64,000 nt of DNA from Chaenocephalus aceratus (GCA_023974075.1 CM043800.1:34194959-34258958), one strand, 5' to 3'; numbered from the stretch's first letter, positions 12,418-25,180 are shown. Notes: generated from the sequence alone by a model not told the origin. Program-made: numbers and translations.

Positions 12418-12690
12418 GCCCGCCCCCTGCTCTCCTCGTGTATCGCCTATGTATTCCAGCAAGCCCAGCCCCTATCTCTCCTCCGCACACCCCTCCACCT
12501 GCTCCGGCTCTCTGCGATTGGTCGGAAACGCACACCGGCCCGCCCCATTGGAAATCTTTTAAATATATTTACAATGTAAAGTAACCAAGAAAAACCAGCC
12601 AAGCCATCATATTCAGTCATTCCAAGAGGGAGGGAGAATATAGGTGTGTATGGGGAGGGAGCATTACAATGTAAAGACCTGCCATTGAGC
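12418..12690 (+). promoter_or_regulatory. Putative promoter of the second gene
   Basis: A short GC-rich island ahead of a signal-peptide exon. Seen in it: GC-box-like CCCGCCCCCTG at 12419, CCGCCCC at 12540, two inverted CCAAT boxes (ATTGG at 12517-12521 and 12547-12551), and an AT-rich TTTTAAATATATTT at 12557-12570 that could serve as a TATA-like element. The 13-mer TTACAATGTAAAG occurs twice (about 12570 and 12665). The transcription start cannot be placed from sequence alone. Confidence 0.55.
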
Positions 12691-12851
12691 GCTTCACTGA
12701 ACACACACACTCGTCCACGCACATTACGCACTCACACACACAGACGCTGAAGGAGCCGTTGGAGAGTGGACCTGCGGGTTCATGTCACTCTGATTTCTCC
12801 AAGGAAGAGGAATAACGAGGAACAGATCAGAGGGGACTATCAGCGACAGCC

Positions 12852-12924
12852 ATGGCTTTCGCGTCCGTTTGGAACTACTGCGTCCCCCTCACCATCCTCG
12901 CCGTCGCCTGCCTGGTGCGCACTG
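12852..12924 (+). CDS. Signal-peptide first coding exon of an unidentified secreted or membrane protein
   Basis: ATG at 12852 in the context CAGCCATGG, a strong Kozak match. The 24 codons encode MAFASVWNYC, a hydrophobic core VPLTILAVACLV, then RT, with a donor CTG|GTAAGT at 12924/12925 leaving phase 1. A short hydrophobic N-terminus ending at phase 1 is the classic first exon of Ig-superfamily and other extracellular proteins. The leader upstream carries many stops, so no upstream coding is expected. I do not recognise the protein. It could be a tandem relative of the upstream Ig gene, but nothing here proves that. No second exon was found before 64000. Confidence 0.75.
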
Positions 12925-14760
12925 GTAAGTCACCACGGAGAGAGTGAATGAGTGCGATGTGAATGAGAAGAGAGATAAGCTTCCGCGATGTGTTGTGGCT
13001 TTTACCGTGCAAGTTTGCTTAAGTCCTGTAAGAAAACGCACCGGGTTTATTCTGACTTGACAGACAGGGGGAAAGGGAAGTAAACGCTCAGCGCGGGACA
13101 AAAGCACGTGTACTTATAACAAGCTACTATCATCCTGCGGAATAAGGTTATTATCCACCACGGGGTAATTAGAAAACCCATTGCGCAAGTCTGGGCTACA
13201 TCCGTATTTTCTATTTCAATATGAGTCATTGTGTGGAGCACTTCTCGTAATATTACAATGGAAATACCCCAAAACATGTCAAAAGTGAAAGGTTCGCTTT
13301 CACTTTTCACCCACGCAGAAATATTTCATAAACTCTGTTGTTGACCTGCTTGTGTCACGATATTGTAATTGTTTGGTGTTTGGAATTCACTTTGCCTATA
13401 GCTGCTGCATGACATATATGTGCTGTGAGCGATCTGAGCACATGAGAGCTCATAACAAATGCCCGCAGTGGACCAGACGTGTGTCACACTACACCCAGCA
13501 GTGTTCCGGTCACTGCTTTTATATGCTGCAGCAGTGTGATGGACCTTTGAGACCTCACCATCAGATACAGTCACAACTAACAATCAATTGTGAAGCATTG
13601 TAATGGCTCCTGCAGTGCCTTTGTTGCTGTTCCTCTCCCCACTGGACCCTCTCAGTGTGGGATAGTCCTGCATCGCTCCCTTATTGGCACATTATATCAT
13701 GGTCACTACACTATGACAAGTGCATCTGCTGCAAAAATAGGGATTTGGATTAGGCTCACTCATGACTCGGGTGTTTAGTGTCATCTACTTTTGAAGTAGT
13801 AAACTATGGTCTCATTATATTAAATACTAACCGGTGCTTCAGTAAATCTCACTGAGCAGGAATGGCAACGAGGAAGTGCACACGGATGTTTTCTTATTGA
13901 TTTGTGTCTTGTGGTTGTTATGCACTTGGGGGCTTTGGCTGAGTGGGGGGTTGGCCATTGTCCCCGTCAGACCTTTGCTGTGTTGTTTTGATGTCTCTTT
14001 TACATATGGCCATTCCTCCGGCGGCACTGACACCAACCTCACCATGGCCTGTGTATTGATTTCGTCCCGTGTGTTTGGTTCTATTTGTATGTCTGCGTGT
14101 TTAGCTGTGGAGGGTTGATTTATGCAAAAGTGTGTAGGCGTTTTGTATGTTAGTCAAACTGGAGTACTGTGTAAGAGGTTTGTGCACGTCTGTGTCTGGG
14201 CGTCCATTTCTGAACGTGCTTGTGTGTTGCATGTAAATGTGCTTCTGTGTTTGTGTGCTGCTTACAGTGCCGGGGTTTTGCCCGAGCTGCAGGCAACCTC
14301 TGCTGGGGACTGCTCACTGAGCACTGCCATTAATCTCGCCGCTGACAGGGGCCTGGAGAGACAGGGGGCCGGGGGGTGGAGCGAGGGGTGTTGCAGGCAG
14401 AGGGTGGATGGAGGAAGGAGGGAGAGAAGGACGTGCAGAGATGGTTTGATTCACAACACCCTGCACAGGTGCACATATAACATGCATAAAAAAATCCTGA
14501 TCACAAATCAGCATGTCATTTTTCTCCAAAGACGAAAATGGCAAAACTAATATAGCAGAAAGCAAAAGGGAGGAAAAAAAAAGAGGCTGGGAGGCGACGA
14601 GGATTTGTTATTATGCCAGAATAGAGATGGACAGATTGATTGGGCAGATAGACGGATGAGCGGACAGAGAGATTGAGAGGGTGCTGTGAAGATGGCGTGG
14701 CTGGGAGACTTGGCCCTCCTTTGAAGAACGAGGGAGAGAAGGAGGGATGGAGGAGATGGA

Positions 14761-14870
14761 GGGAGCAAGAAAGGCAGAAAAGAGCGAGGGAGGGAGGAAG
14801 GAAGACTGGGAGAAGAAAGGCAGAAAAGAGCGAGGGAGGGAGGAAGGAAGAGTGGGAGAAGAAATGCAGA
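14761..14870. repeat. Tandem duplication, about 54-55 bp x 2, purine-rich
   Basis: A G/A-rich unit beginning AAAGGCAGAAAAGAGCGAGG is present twice head to tail with a few differences (AAGACTGGG against AAGAGTGGG). It probably arose by slippage. Confidence 0.8.
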
Positions 14871-14902
14871 AATACTTCACAGTCTGTCTGACGGGCAGGC
14901 CT

Positions 14903-14907
<5 letters not shown>

Positions 14908-14950
<43 letters not shown>
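14908..14950. repeat. (CA)n microsatellite
   Basis: Pure CA tract of 43 bp. Confidence 0.95.
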
Positions 14951-14952
<2 letters not shown>

Positions 14953-17900
14953 CAGCGCTGGGTGTTTATGCACAGTGCTCGGAGTGTGTGGGGCTGGCTG
15001 ATCCACAGGCCAGACTTAAACCCCACGTAACAAATGCTGTTAACTCCACCTCTGCTGCTTGGCCACTCTTAATCGCTACCACGCATCCCTTCCATCACTT
15101 CCATTCTTCCACCTCCCCCCCATTTTTCTCCCATACCTCCATTACCGCCTTCCTTATCGCTGTGTGCATTAAATCACCTCCATTTGTTTGTTTGAATGTG
15201 TGCAATGAGACCCATCCGTTTTCAGCTCGTTTCCCACCATGCCGTTTGGACCTTGGCTGGCTCTCTGGCGGTTGAAAAACGGCAGCAGTTGGACGTACTT
15301 GTGGGAGGAGATTTGAATACCAATTATAGTTTGTGTGTGTGCAAGCCCACACGCACACACGAACACACACACACAGGCCATGCATAAATCAATGTTGCTG
15401 TGAGTCACAGAAGAGAGGCCTAGCATGTAAACACAAACATCAAGGGAAATGCTGTACACACCAAAACCAAAAATGTGGACGCGCATGAATACACACATGC
15501 AGGAACACACACATGCAGGAACACACGTACACCTTGCCTGCAGACAGCATAGCGCTTTAAAGTTTCTTTTGAACATAGGAAAAGGACTGCTAATGCAAGT
15601 TTGTCTGAGCCCAATTGCAGTTTTTGATGCTTGTCAGGCGCAATTTGCATCATGCCAGAGTTGAGATTGCCTTTCTACTTCCCTCTACATTGCGCAGTGC
15701 TTGCTGTTTCAGCGTCGATCTTTGTTCTCTAATGCGCAGGAAAAGTCTTCACAGCAATCCCAGGTTTATCCTTTGATCCAAACCTTGGAGGATAATCCCG
15801 TTTTAAAATAAAATAAACTTGTCGACAGTTGAATTAAAAAGAGCGAGACCTCACTTCCTCGCTCTCTGCCCTGCCATCTGCCGGTTCACGGTGTAAGCTT
15901 GTACTCGGTGAGCAATCAGACTTCAGTGTTTCAGTGAGTCCCTGTCGGTTGTAGGTCTCAATAATTGGACGAGCTGAACTTTGCAGACGGTGCTGACATG
16001 CCCGTCACTGGAAGAGAAGCTGAAATTAGCCTCTTTTCTTTAACAACATGTCAAATTGTGCCGAATGCTGTCGTGCACAGTCCTGTTTGATCAACCGCTG
16101 CAGTCCTAAAGGGTCCTGACAGGGTAGGCCTCTATCTCCGCTGAGCAACTGCTCACACATAAGCTCCATAAACAAATTGGTCTGTGTCGCTTTTTGGGCA
16201 AATCATGACTTGGAGAGTAACAGAGCTTAGTGTGGGCTGGTTGTATCCCCCCCTGAGCTTTTATAGGTCTATTACTCAGAAGCAGAAGAAGTTCCTCGTC
16301 TCACCGTTTAGTGCAGGCGATGTATTCTACAGTAATTATCTCCTAATCTGCCCGCCAGTCTTCAATGCGATCCATAACTCCTTGTATTGAAACTGCTGCT
16401 GTTTCACACTATGATTGCATCTCAATAACCCCCTCCAGCTTTATAGGCCAGTGAGTATTTTATTTTGACATCGACGTAAATAGATGTAAAGGGAAATGAG
16501 ACCTGACAAGTTACTTAGTTTCTACTGCAAGGTCACTTCACTTGACGGGACCATCACATAAGCCTGTCCACATCTCGTGTATGGCACCATGGTGCAGTCT
16601 GTTGTGTGTGCTATGAGGCCTCATGATTGAAAAGGGCACAATAAGACACCAATTGGTAATTGAAGCCTTATATCTCATTTGACCATTTGTTTAATTGTCC
16701 ATTAGTTAAACTTGCTGTCAATCTAATCAGGCCCGTGCTAATGTAGAAACACTCTTTATAGCTGCCACCTCATCTCCTTCCCATTACTATTCCCCAGACA
16801 GTACCGCTTGTGATTATCATAATGGTGATCTATGTCGTCCTTACGTGTCGCTCTCTGAGAAACTGGCGTTTCACCAACTTAGCTGCTGAAGTTTTGTAAT
16901 GCTCAGTAGGATGCCAAGGACGTCTCCTCCATTTACCGGCATTAGAGGCCTGCCAATCAATCAGCGCTTTTAACTCCATCCCATCTGATTGGCTCAGTAG
17001 AAGAGAGTGACTCTGGTGCAGCTTTCCATAGCGTGACCTGATGTCCCCTGAGCCAGCAGCTTTTCTCCAGCCACTGACCCCTCTCGCTGTATATTTGTCT
17101 TTGCCACGGGAGTGTGAACTGAGTGAACAGCCGTTCCCGCCGCACTGCTTCTTGGCACAACACACAAAGGCAGTTGCTATGTATTCTTTCTACTGCGGTA
17201 GAATGTGTACTAATGTCTCAAGCCAGTCAAAGTTAAATAATGGTTGACAGAGATGGAGGGAGAGAGAGGGAATTCTCAGTCTGAAAAAATAATTAAACCG
17301 GGCGGGGGGCATTCCTTGCTATTGGTGACACCGTTTCCATGACTAAGAGTACACGTTTACCTCTTGCTTGGCCCTGGGCTCGTTGAACACCCTTCCTCAT
17401 TGCAGAGACACCTGTCTTCGGAGCTCCCACAGGGCCCGGTGCTAACTTGGCTAGACAGTGGTCCCCAGTAGCGCCCGTAACCAAGGTGATTATCCCCACT
17501 CAGGCACCGCGGCGGAGCCCTCACTGGTTGTGATTGGGGGAGAGAGACTGATTGAGCTGAAAAGGGCAAGTGCCTAAAATGGAAGAGCTTGGAAACTGTG
17601 TACTCTGCCAGTGCAGAGGCTAATACACGCCCCACCTGGAAGACTCGATGTGGAGACGAGAGGAGGGGACGGCCGGTAATGAGGTGCTCGTCCAGGTGTG
17701 AGGAGGATCAGTGAAGGACTTAAACCCAGGTGAAACTGTCAAGGCTTGGCATGGAGGTTGCCAACAAGACCCCCGTTTCCCTTTTACCCTTGGGAGGTCT
17801 GCGTGTCCAGTGGAGGAGCTGATGAAGAGTGACCAGGCTTAGCAGGGGCACCAGGGGACTGATGGGGTCAGGGAGGCAGAGTGAAACAGAGGGGGGGAGA

Positions 17901-20900
17901 GCAAGAGATGGCTGGCTGCACAGTGTATAAAAGAAGTGAAGGAAGGGAGTGAGGAGAGGGGGGCACCACGGGCTTGAGTCACAGACCAGTGAAGCAGAGG
18001 AGAAAGTCGGGCAGAGAGGAGTCCAACAAACAAGTGAATGATTGCGGGATTTCAGCTCTGAAATGGGGTTTTAAAAAGGGAGAAGGAGAGGGAGAGCAAC
18101 CCCTGCTGTGCCAAATGACAGACAAAAAAGGACATAGGAAGGAGGAAGGAGGTAAGGAGGAGATTAAGAGGGTGGTACAAACAAGTAGAAAAATTACAGG
18201 GTGCTGGAGTGAGATGGGACAAGGTGGAGGAGGGACAGAGAGATGGATGGTGATACACAGAGATAAAGACGGAGAGAGGGCAAGCACTGTGTCGGTGACC
18301 ACACCTGAGAGACTATGTGTCATGATCGATGAGGTCACAGTGCGCACACACACTCTCCCACCCCCACACACACACACACACACAAGCAAACAAGCATCGA
18401 AATTGTTTCCCAGAGCTCATGTGGCCAGTCCTCCCACTGCCAGAGAAGCTGCGCGGAGAATTAAACACCCACACACGCACAGAGCTATTCATCGGTCTGC
18501 CATTTAGAATCCGTCTTCGTATCATCGGCATTAATAGGTTGGCTTTGAAGAGATTGTCGGAAGCTGAAAATTGCCAGTCAAAGCAGTGCACTATCTACTG
18601 GGAAATCAGATGGAGATGTTCAGAAGGCAGACAAAACAACGCTGAAGAGGTCTCGGAAGAGTTTTCTATCTTAGGAAACTCTCACGATGTCTCTCCTACG
18701 AGTTTGGATTCATTTAAGCCATGATCAAGTCTGACACCGATAAGGTGGTTGGTCCTTTGTATAAACTCCAGTAAGGAAGTTATTTTGTGTAATCGGAACA
18801 GATAAGATTATTCTAATGATTTTGTAAAGCATTTGAAGTTGGGAGAAATCAAAGCTTCAACATTTTTTCTTGAGCATCACAAGATTATCAGAGATTACCA
18901 AATGTTACCACACATCCCGCTTTGCTGTGTGCACTTTTGAACCAAACGCTATCACTCAACGAAAGACGAGCGATAACGGCAGCTGCCAATAGATCAAACT
19001 CTGACTGACTACATTCTGGATAAATGCCAAGTGTTTTTTTAAAACCACTACTAAAAAGAAATCCACTGCCGCTTTCACAACACTTCCCAGACACACCCTT
19101 CCTCTCTCCGCTTATCTCTATCTGACTATTCTTCATCTCTTCCTCAGGCCTGAGACAACGGCTTCAACGTAAGGACTAGCAAGCTTTGATCCACTTCATT
19201 AGCAAACCGTAAGCAACCATTCATTAAAGGCAATTAATTGGCAGCACGCAAAAAACAATCCTCGACAAGTTGTCCACTCTCCAACCCCCACTAGTACCCT
19301 AGGAAATAAGGAAGAGGGAGAGAGTGATGGCAAATAAAGGAGGAAGAAAAGGACTCCAAATGAGAGGAATAAGGCCCGTGGTCATGCTTAATGTGCTCAG
19401 GCGAGATTTACCACGATGATTTGCTGGGCTCTTTTGAGATTCATAAGGTCATCAATTCATGCTCTGCTTTCAGCTGGGCAACACAAAAGTGAGGCTCTGC
19501 GGCCGGCTGCACCGAACTAAGGAGAGGAGAGGAGAGGCCAAATTGGATCGGTGCTGCAATTGTTTCTGCAGAGATTGTTTCAGTTGGCGTGTCCACTTAA
19601 AAAGTGGCCAAGCACCAACGACCTTGAGGGAAGCTCTGCTCGACACTCTACCAGGATTCATTTTCTCCTGTGCGGCTGGATGGGCATTTAAGTGCATTCA
19701 CCTCATGGCCGTTAACAGGTACACCCCCTCACCTCCCATTAAGAGCGCCAGCTGACTGAAGCGGCGCTTTGACTCGTACTCACAGACGTGTTCCTATCTC
19801 CGTGTCCATCTCAAGGTTCTTTATTTGTCATCTGCCGGCTGAATAATGTTATCATGTTCTGCAGAAGGGCCGTGTCTTTACTTCCTGGCCGTTGCAGTAG
19901 AGGAGCGGAACAGCCACACAATCTGTGATCCTGAATGAGCTTGACAAAGGCCTTGGGCATTGGGTGCAGTTGCGGAGAAACGGTGCTTCATAGCGACTGC
20001 CACCCGCCGAGCTCTACTGCTGAAGGGAGATGTGAAGCAGCTTGCAGAGGCCGGTGGGGTTCTCTGCTCCGTACCAGAGTCATTTTTGCCTTTGTGGACT
20101 CGGTAGCCATGGACAGCAAGTGGTTTTATTTCTGCGATATAGATCCTATAGTTCGGAGAGCCGTACAATACACACAGCACGACACTGTTGCCTCTTGACT
20201 GAAAATACAGTAACATACTTTATTGCAAGAGAAACCAATAAAAGAAAGCCGTAGGGGAATGTTCTCTCATTCTTGATTATTTTCTTCTCTTCCCAAGGGC
20301 CAAGATGGCTGCCATCTGTCCTCCCATTTACCACAGCAACTGCTTTAGTCACCAAGCCTGCACTTTCTTTTTACAAGTGACACCAAAATGACCGATGATG
20401 CATGATTTTCACTTTAAAAGGGGATTTTCACATCATTAAAATGTAGGGATGCACTGAATTATTTGACTAACATTGATAGTGGCTTATAATTGCAATTATC
20501 TTTTTACTGCCATTGGCATATCTGCAATAAGATGATATCGACGATGGCAGTGGATAATGTGTATCTGTTTAGTCACATTAATGTTTTACTGGCTGAATGT
20601 TGTTTTAGTTATTTGCTGTTGATTCATAAAAGAAGCCACTGGCTGGACGCGACTTTGGCATGATGTGGAGCACAAAGAGTGCCAGCGTGCTGCTCAGACG
20701 TGTGGTTGGATTTAATTGAAGAACAATGAAAATGTCAGCTCGGTGGGAGTATAACATTCTCTTGTAAAAATGATCAGCGCCATGCAGTTTGTAAGAAATG
20801 TTTCCCAGACATGCAAACAAAACCGCTCTGGGACATTTGAGAAACAGCCACTTCCCATTTAGCAGCAGTGAGTGCTCCATGCAGCAACACGACAGAAAGC

Positions 20901-21124
20901 AACTGCTACTAAGAGACATAGTATGCAACAAAGCGAGAGACATTTTCAACAAGGCTACTTTTAGTTAACACAGGTAGTTGTATAGCAGGGTGAACGGGCT
21001 TTCAAAGCACCTTTTCCATGTGAAAGGTCGTTCTATTGAGTTGTAGAGTTCATTCATTCCTCAGTTGTTTACTTTGCACAGAAATGTTATGAACAACAAC
21101 AAAAACTTTGACATTGACTTTCGG

Positions 21125-21371
21125 CTAATGTTTAGTTTAGTTTATTTATTTATTTATAGTGTCGTGGACAGTCCCCATCGATGAACTGTCACAAAAACCG
21201 TAAATGGAGCAGCTTTAGCCGACATGGCTAATTTCCAGCCGTTGTCCCCGGCCAGATGGTAATAGACACCCTTAAAATTACAATATATCAACAGCATTAG
21301 TTAGAAGAAAATATATAAAATAAAATAAAATAAAAAGGAGGAAAGAGGATAAAAGAGAACAATAAACAACA
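21125..21371 (-). mobile_element. LINE 3' tail, minus strand
   Basis: Read on the minus strand, this ends in ATAAATAAATAAACTAAAC, a typical AT-rich terminal repeat of fish LINEs, preceded by a conserved-looking untranslated block (21165-21290). No reverse-transcriptase codons remain. It directly abuts the hAT element, whose target duplication starts at 21372. Confidence 0.55.
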
Positions 21372-21799
21372 CACGTTACTAGGGGTGTAACTGTTCACAG
21401 AAGTCACGGTTCAGTTCGTACCTCGGTTTGGAGGTCACGGTTCGGTACGGCAACAAAAAAGCAAAAAAAAGTCCCAAATGCATAATTCCAGGTTTGTTGT
21501 TATTTATGTTTGAACAGTAGTGCAAGTTTCAGTTTAAAAATAAAGAACTCTGACATTTTGAATAATTGACAGTTAAAAACAAACCATACACAGTACACTC
21601 AGATGGCCATATTATCTATAATGGCTGATGTCAAACAAAAAGGTTTCATCAAGCTGTAAAACTAAAAAGGATGTCTTGAAAATATTACATCATAAATAAT
21701 AAGAAAGTGTTTCAAGAGCGCAAAGTCGTTGAAAAACATATGCCAAAAGCTTCCGTTATTTATTTTTGGTCTCTCGGCTCTCATGTCTATTGGCTTCTT

Positions 21800-22035
21800 A
21801 AAAACAGCGGGGATCAGCTGTTGAACAGCTGTTGTCTTTTGCCGGGCTCCGGTGATTGGCAAATCTGGGTGATGCCTTCTGATATGATTTAGCATGTTTG
21901 GCGTGTGTTCCCATTAGCATACCGCACCACTATCGAACAACGCCGACACACCGTCCTCGTCCAATCCACCACTCGCACACCTCATCGTTATTGTAGTCCA
22001 CAGGGAACCCGAAATGTTCCCACACAGCTGATTTA
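21800..22035 (-). pseudogene. BED zinc finger remnant of outer hAT transposase
   Basis: On the minus strand, pieces of a BED-type DNA-binding finger can be read: VWEHFGF, then a CxxC pair in VCRRC, then the histidine pair in MLNHIRRHH, followed by DLPITGARQKTT. This is the order found at the N-terminus of hAT transposases. Frame shifts separate the pieces and the catalytic domain is gone. Confidence 0.75.
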
Positions 22036-22218
22036 AAAGAAGCAGGTGGTTCTAGCTCCTGTGTGTTATCTGAAATCACCATACTAACTTTTCTTCTTCT
22101 TGTATTTTGTTCGTTTTGTTGTTGTGTTTCTTCTTGTTTTTCATTTGTTGTTTAAGGGCGGCTGGCAAACAGCTTTTAGGCGCAATACCGCCCCCTGGAT
22201 TATATATATAGTGTAGTG

Positions 22219-23553
22219 CAGGGGTACTCAAATACAAATGTTAAAGGTCCAAAATAAATGTTTCAATAAGACAAAGGTCCGTTTATTACGGTCATTCAAA
22301 CTTTTAAACAATTGCAACAAGATTCTTAACACAAGGTTGCAAAAACAAAAATAATCTGTATGCAGCAGTTTTCATTGTTATTGTGTCTGTGCTTGACCCC
22401 TCAGAGTCGCAGTGTAAGAGCTGCACAGTTATGAATAAAGGCAGCTGCACCCTCTTTCATTCAGCATTCCCATTATTGCTTTATAAATGTATTGCCCCCT
22501 TGTGTGTTCACTGAGGTTCGTCAGGCCCAACACATCTTCAACAAACTCCCCCTTTGCCTCATCATAAAAACTCACAAACACCAGCAACTGAGCATTGTCA
22601 GTGGTGTCAGTGGACTCATCCACAGCTAAGGAAATGCACTGTGCATTTTTTATTCCATCACAAAGCTGATTAATCAAATCACCAGAAAGTATTTATGTTC
22701 TTCTGGTTGCTGTGGAATCTGAGAGGGGGATTTGCTTGATTTGACCTGTTATTTCCTCTTTTTGTTTGCCTTCAACATGGTCTCCATCACTTCAGTCATG
22801 CATTCTTTTATACTTCAGTTGTTATTCAGTGGAGAGTCCTTACCTACTGGCCTAGTTAAATCAAAGTGGTTACTTTTTTTTGGCTGGGCAGTGCAGTTTT
22901 ACACACCGTCTTATTTGACTTTCTCAGGACTTAAAACTGTTTTTTGGGGGCAGACCCCCAAGAAAAAAATATATTTACACACGTAAGGTCATCATCTTAA
23001 TAGTTGTGTATGCTCATCCGTGAGCAGAGCATCAAGTTGACGTGTATTACAGCTGAATGCGGCGATTACCATTTTGTTCAGCAAAACGCCTCACAAACGT
23101 ATTAAGATCAACAGCTTTAGTGCGTTTTGATTCAATGCTGAGTACAGCCACACTGACAGTCTCTTCTCTGTCAGTGTAGACCTCAAATACCTCATTCCTT
23201 CAGTGCTTGGGTCCGAATGCTTCCCGTTTTGCGCCGTCCCGTTCAAATGAAATCGCCGCCAATCATTTGTCCACGCTCGCGCCAGGACCGGGGGAGGGGT
23301 TACATGACTTGCATCTTGTGCTGCATTCACTTGCACTCGGACATTAGAGACTTTCTCTCATAAATGTCCGATGAGCGCAGTTTGCAGTCTATGGACATAG
23401 CGGATCATTTTGACTCGTTGCATTGTGGCGATGTCTCGCAGATAACACAGATAATACAGATAATACATATGAAAAGTATAATTTGCTCAGAGTCCAGAGA
23501 CAGTTGTGGTTCGGTCCGGATCCGGACCGGAGTCCGTACTTTGAGGATGCCTG
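22219..23553 (-). mobile_element. Inner hAT transposon (TSD GTGTAGTG) nested in the outer hAT
   Basis: Begins CAGGGGTACTCAAA at 22219 and ends TTTGAGGATGCCTG at 23553, imperfect inverted ends of the CAG...CTG type. The 8 bases GTGTAGTG occur exactly on both sides (22211-22218 and 23554-23561). At 1,335 bp it is a non-autonomous copy containing only a fragment of transposase on the minus strand. A G/C-rich near-palindrome TCCGGATCCGGACCGGA lies just inside the right end. Confidence 0.92.
22429..22677 (-). pseudogene. hAT transposase fragment (catalytic-domain start)
   Basis: An 83-codon open stretch containing ISLAVDESTDTTDNAQLLVF, the segment around the first catalytic Asp of hAT-type transposases and of domesticated relatives such as the ZMYM/GTF2IRD2-like proteins. 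The remaining catalytic residues and the C-terminal dimerisation region are absent. Confidence 0.8.
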
Positions 23554-23684
23554 GTGTAGTGGATACTGCCCTGAATTACTTTTTTCCCACTCGTAAATAA
23601 AAGGCGTATTCGCCGTGTGACTGCATGTGCCGAACCGTGACGGTACGGGACGAATACGGATACCGTTACACCCCTACACGTTAC

Positions 23685-24359
23685 TATATACAGTACATGT
23701 CACATATAGCACATCACAATCACATCACAGAAACGAGGGGCAACATCCATGATCACAACATGTAACACTCACGCCATACTTAACACAGACTAGTGTGTGT
23801 AATGTGTTTTCAACAATCTTGATTTTGGGCCAGAATTACATACTCTGTGCATTGCTAAATAAAATGAACAATAAGTAAAAACAAGCATTTGAAATGAAAG
23901 AATAACAACTCCAAAAAAGACATACTTCATGCGTGCATCCAAGACTTTCAAAAACAAAGTGTAAACCTAAATTGTACCCATCCTCGCAGCGAAGCAGCAC
24001 GAGGTGAATGGTTGACGTTTGCTCTGTGAGGCAGGAAATTGTGTCTGCCAACAAATATGAAGGTTTAACAATCCGAGAGGAAGATTATATGAGGAAGTGT
24101 GTGTCTTAAAATTGACTCGAAGTTAATTCATCAACGTCAGGAATTGATCAACAGAGATAATGGAGGAGACGTGGCCAATATCTGGTTATTATGTTTCTGT
24201 TGGTTGGATAACGCCGCCTAATGCGGAACAAAGTTTCTTGGATAAATGTAACTCTGGACGATTGAAAGTTTCATCAACTGAGATAAGAGTTTCAAATGTA
24301 ATCACGATGAAAACTGATGGTCCGGATGACTTCAGTTAGTTTGTCAACTGTGCTACTTC
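23685..24359. other. Non-coding, no recognised element
   Basis: Mixed AT-rich DNA after the hAT nest. Nothing could be supported as coding or repetitive. Confidence 0.4.
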
Positions 24360-24545
24360 CCCCCCCCCCCCATTGATTGCTTTAAACCCAGGCTCAAACA
24401 TACTTTTATGCTCTAGCGATTGACTTCTTGTCAGGCTGATAGTGCCTATGTATCTATTTGTACATATGAGCTGCGTATTAATGTCTACGTCTGTGTTTCT
24501 TTTATGGTTGCGTTGTCTTATATAAATAAATGTCATTGATTGAAG
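24360..24545 (+). mobile_element. LINE 3' tail, plus strand
   Basis: The plus strand shows a degraded reverse-transcriptase C-terminal end (a KPRLKHTF-like reading near 24385) after a C11 run, then a tail ending TATATAAATAAATGTCATTG. This resembles L2/RTE-type LINE ends. It is a short, broken copy. Confidence 0.45.
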
Positions 24546-24854
24546 TAAAAGTCCCACATTCAAAAAATACAAAGGAATAAGCATCAAAATGTAAAAGATA
24601 TTAAAATAATGCAAATTCTGCACATTTTTCTATGATCTTTTGGGATTATGATTATTAATGCTTTAATGTTATCTTCATCTTAATGTTCAATCGAGCCACG
24701 GTGCTGCAACTGAGGCTGCACTTCAAGGTCGATGAGGGAGGGGTCCATGATTTCAGATCGTGGAACAAGTTCACCAGGAGAGTTTTCTTGACTAATAGAA
24801 TGACTTCTGGGGGTTGGATCTTAGACTTTCCCACTTTCAACTTTAAGGACCACC

Positions 24855-24913
<59 letters not shown>

Positions 24914-25180
24914 TGGCGGGTCACTTATACATTTCACCAAGGGCTCCATAAAGTTTATATTAACCTATAAAAATACATGAGCCATTATTGGCTGATCATC
25001 TTTTGTATTATTAATCCTGCATTATTAATCTGAAATGTAATACATTAAATAGACTTAGTGTACCAAAAAGTATTGCTTTTTAATCCTGGTGGAGCAGTAC
25101 ATTGAAATACTCCATCATAGTACAAGTACTTCAAAGTACCTGCAGTAAAGTTCTTAGTTTCTGTCTACCAATGTATTTAT
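24546..25180. repeat. Possible dispersed fish repeat containing a (TA)n tract
   Basis: AGTAAAAGTCCCAC near 24545 and TACAAGTACTTCAAAGTACC near 25122 resemble the ends of a dispersed short repeat seen widely in fish genomes. A (TA)n tract lies at 24857-24912. The boundaries and class are unknown to me. Confidence 0.35.
24857..24912. repeat. (TA)n microsatellite
   Basis: 56 bp of pure TA. Confidence 0.95.

Larger units (their letters stand above)
12925..21124 (+). other. Probable large intron 1, first part; no exon seen
   Basis: Starts with the donor GTAAGT. It holds scattered GT/CA-rich DNA (14040-14260, 15320-15530), a purine-rich block (17640-18260), a 54-55-bp tandem duplication (14761-14870) and a (CA)n tract (14908-14950). 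20440-20470 (AGGGATGCACTGAATTA) resembles a decayed hAT end. No coding exon with convincing splice sites and protein features was found. Confidence 0.5.
21380..23676 (-). mobile_element. Outer hAT transposon (TSD CACGTTAC), split by a second hAT
   Basis: The ends are TAGGGGTGTAAC at 21380 and its complement GTTACACCCCTA ending at 23676. An exact 8-bp target duplication CACGTTAC flanks it (21372-21379 and 23677-23684). 8-bp duplications and TA/CA...TG/TA ends are hallmarks of hAT elements. Without the inner insertion it is about 950 bp, so it is a deletion derivative that kept only the N-terminal zinc finger region on the minus strand. Confidence 0.93.

Noticed and set aside
14262..14360. Possible exon after CTTACAG at about 14267
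   Set aside because: The acceptor-like site is followed by a frame with no recognisable protein features and no good donor; more likely non-coding DNA.
17974..18507. 177-codon open frame
   Set aside because: Purine-rich low-complexity DNA; the protein is Lys/Glu/Gly-rich without motifs.
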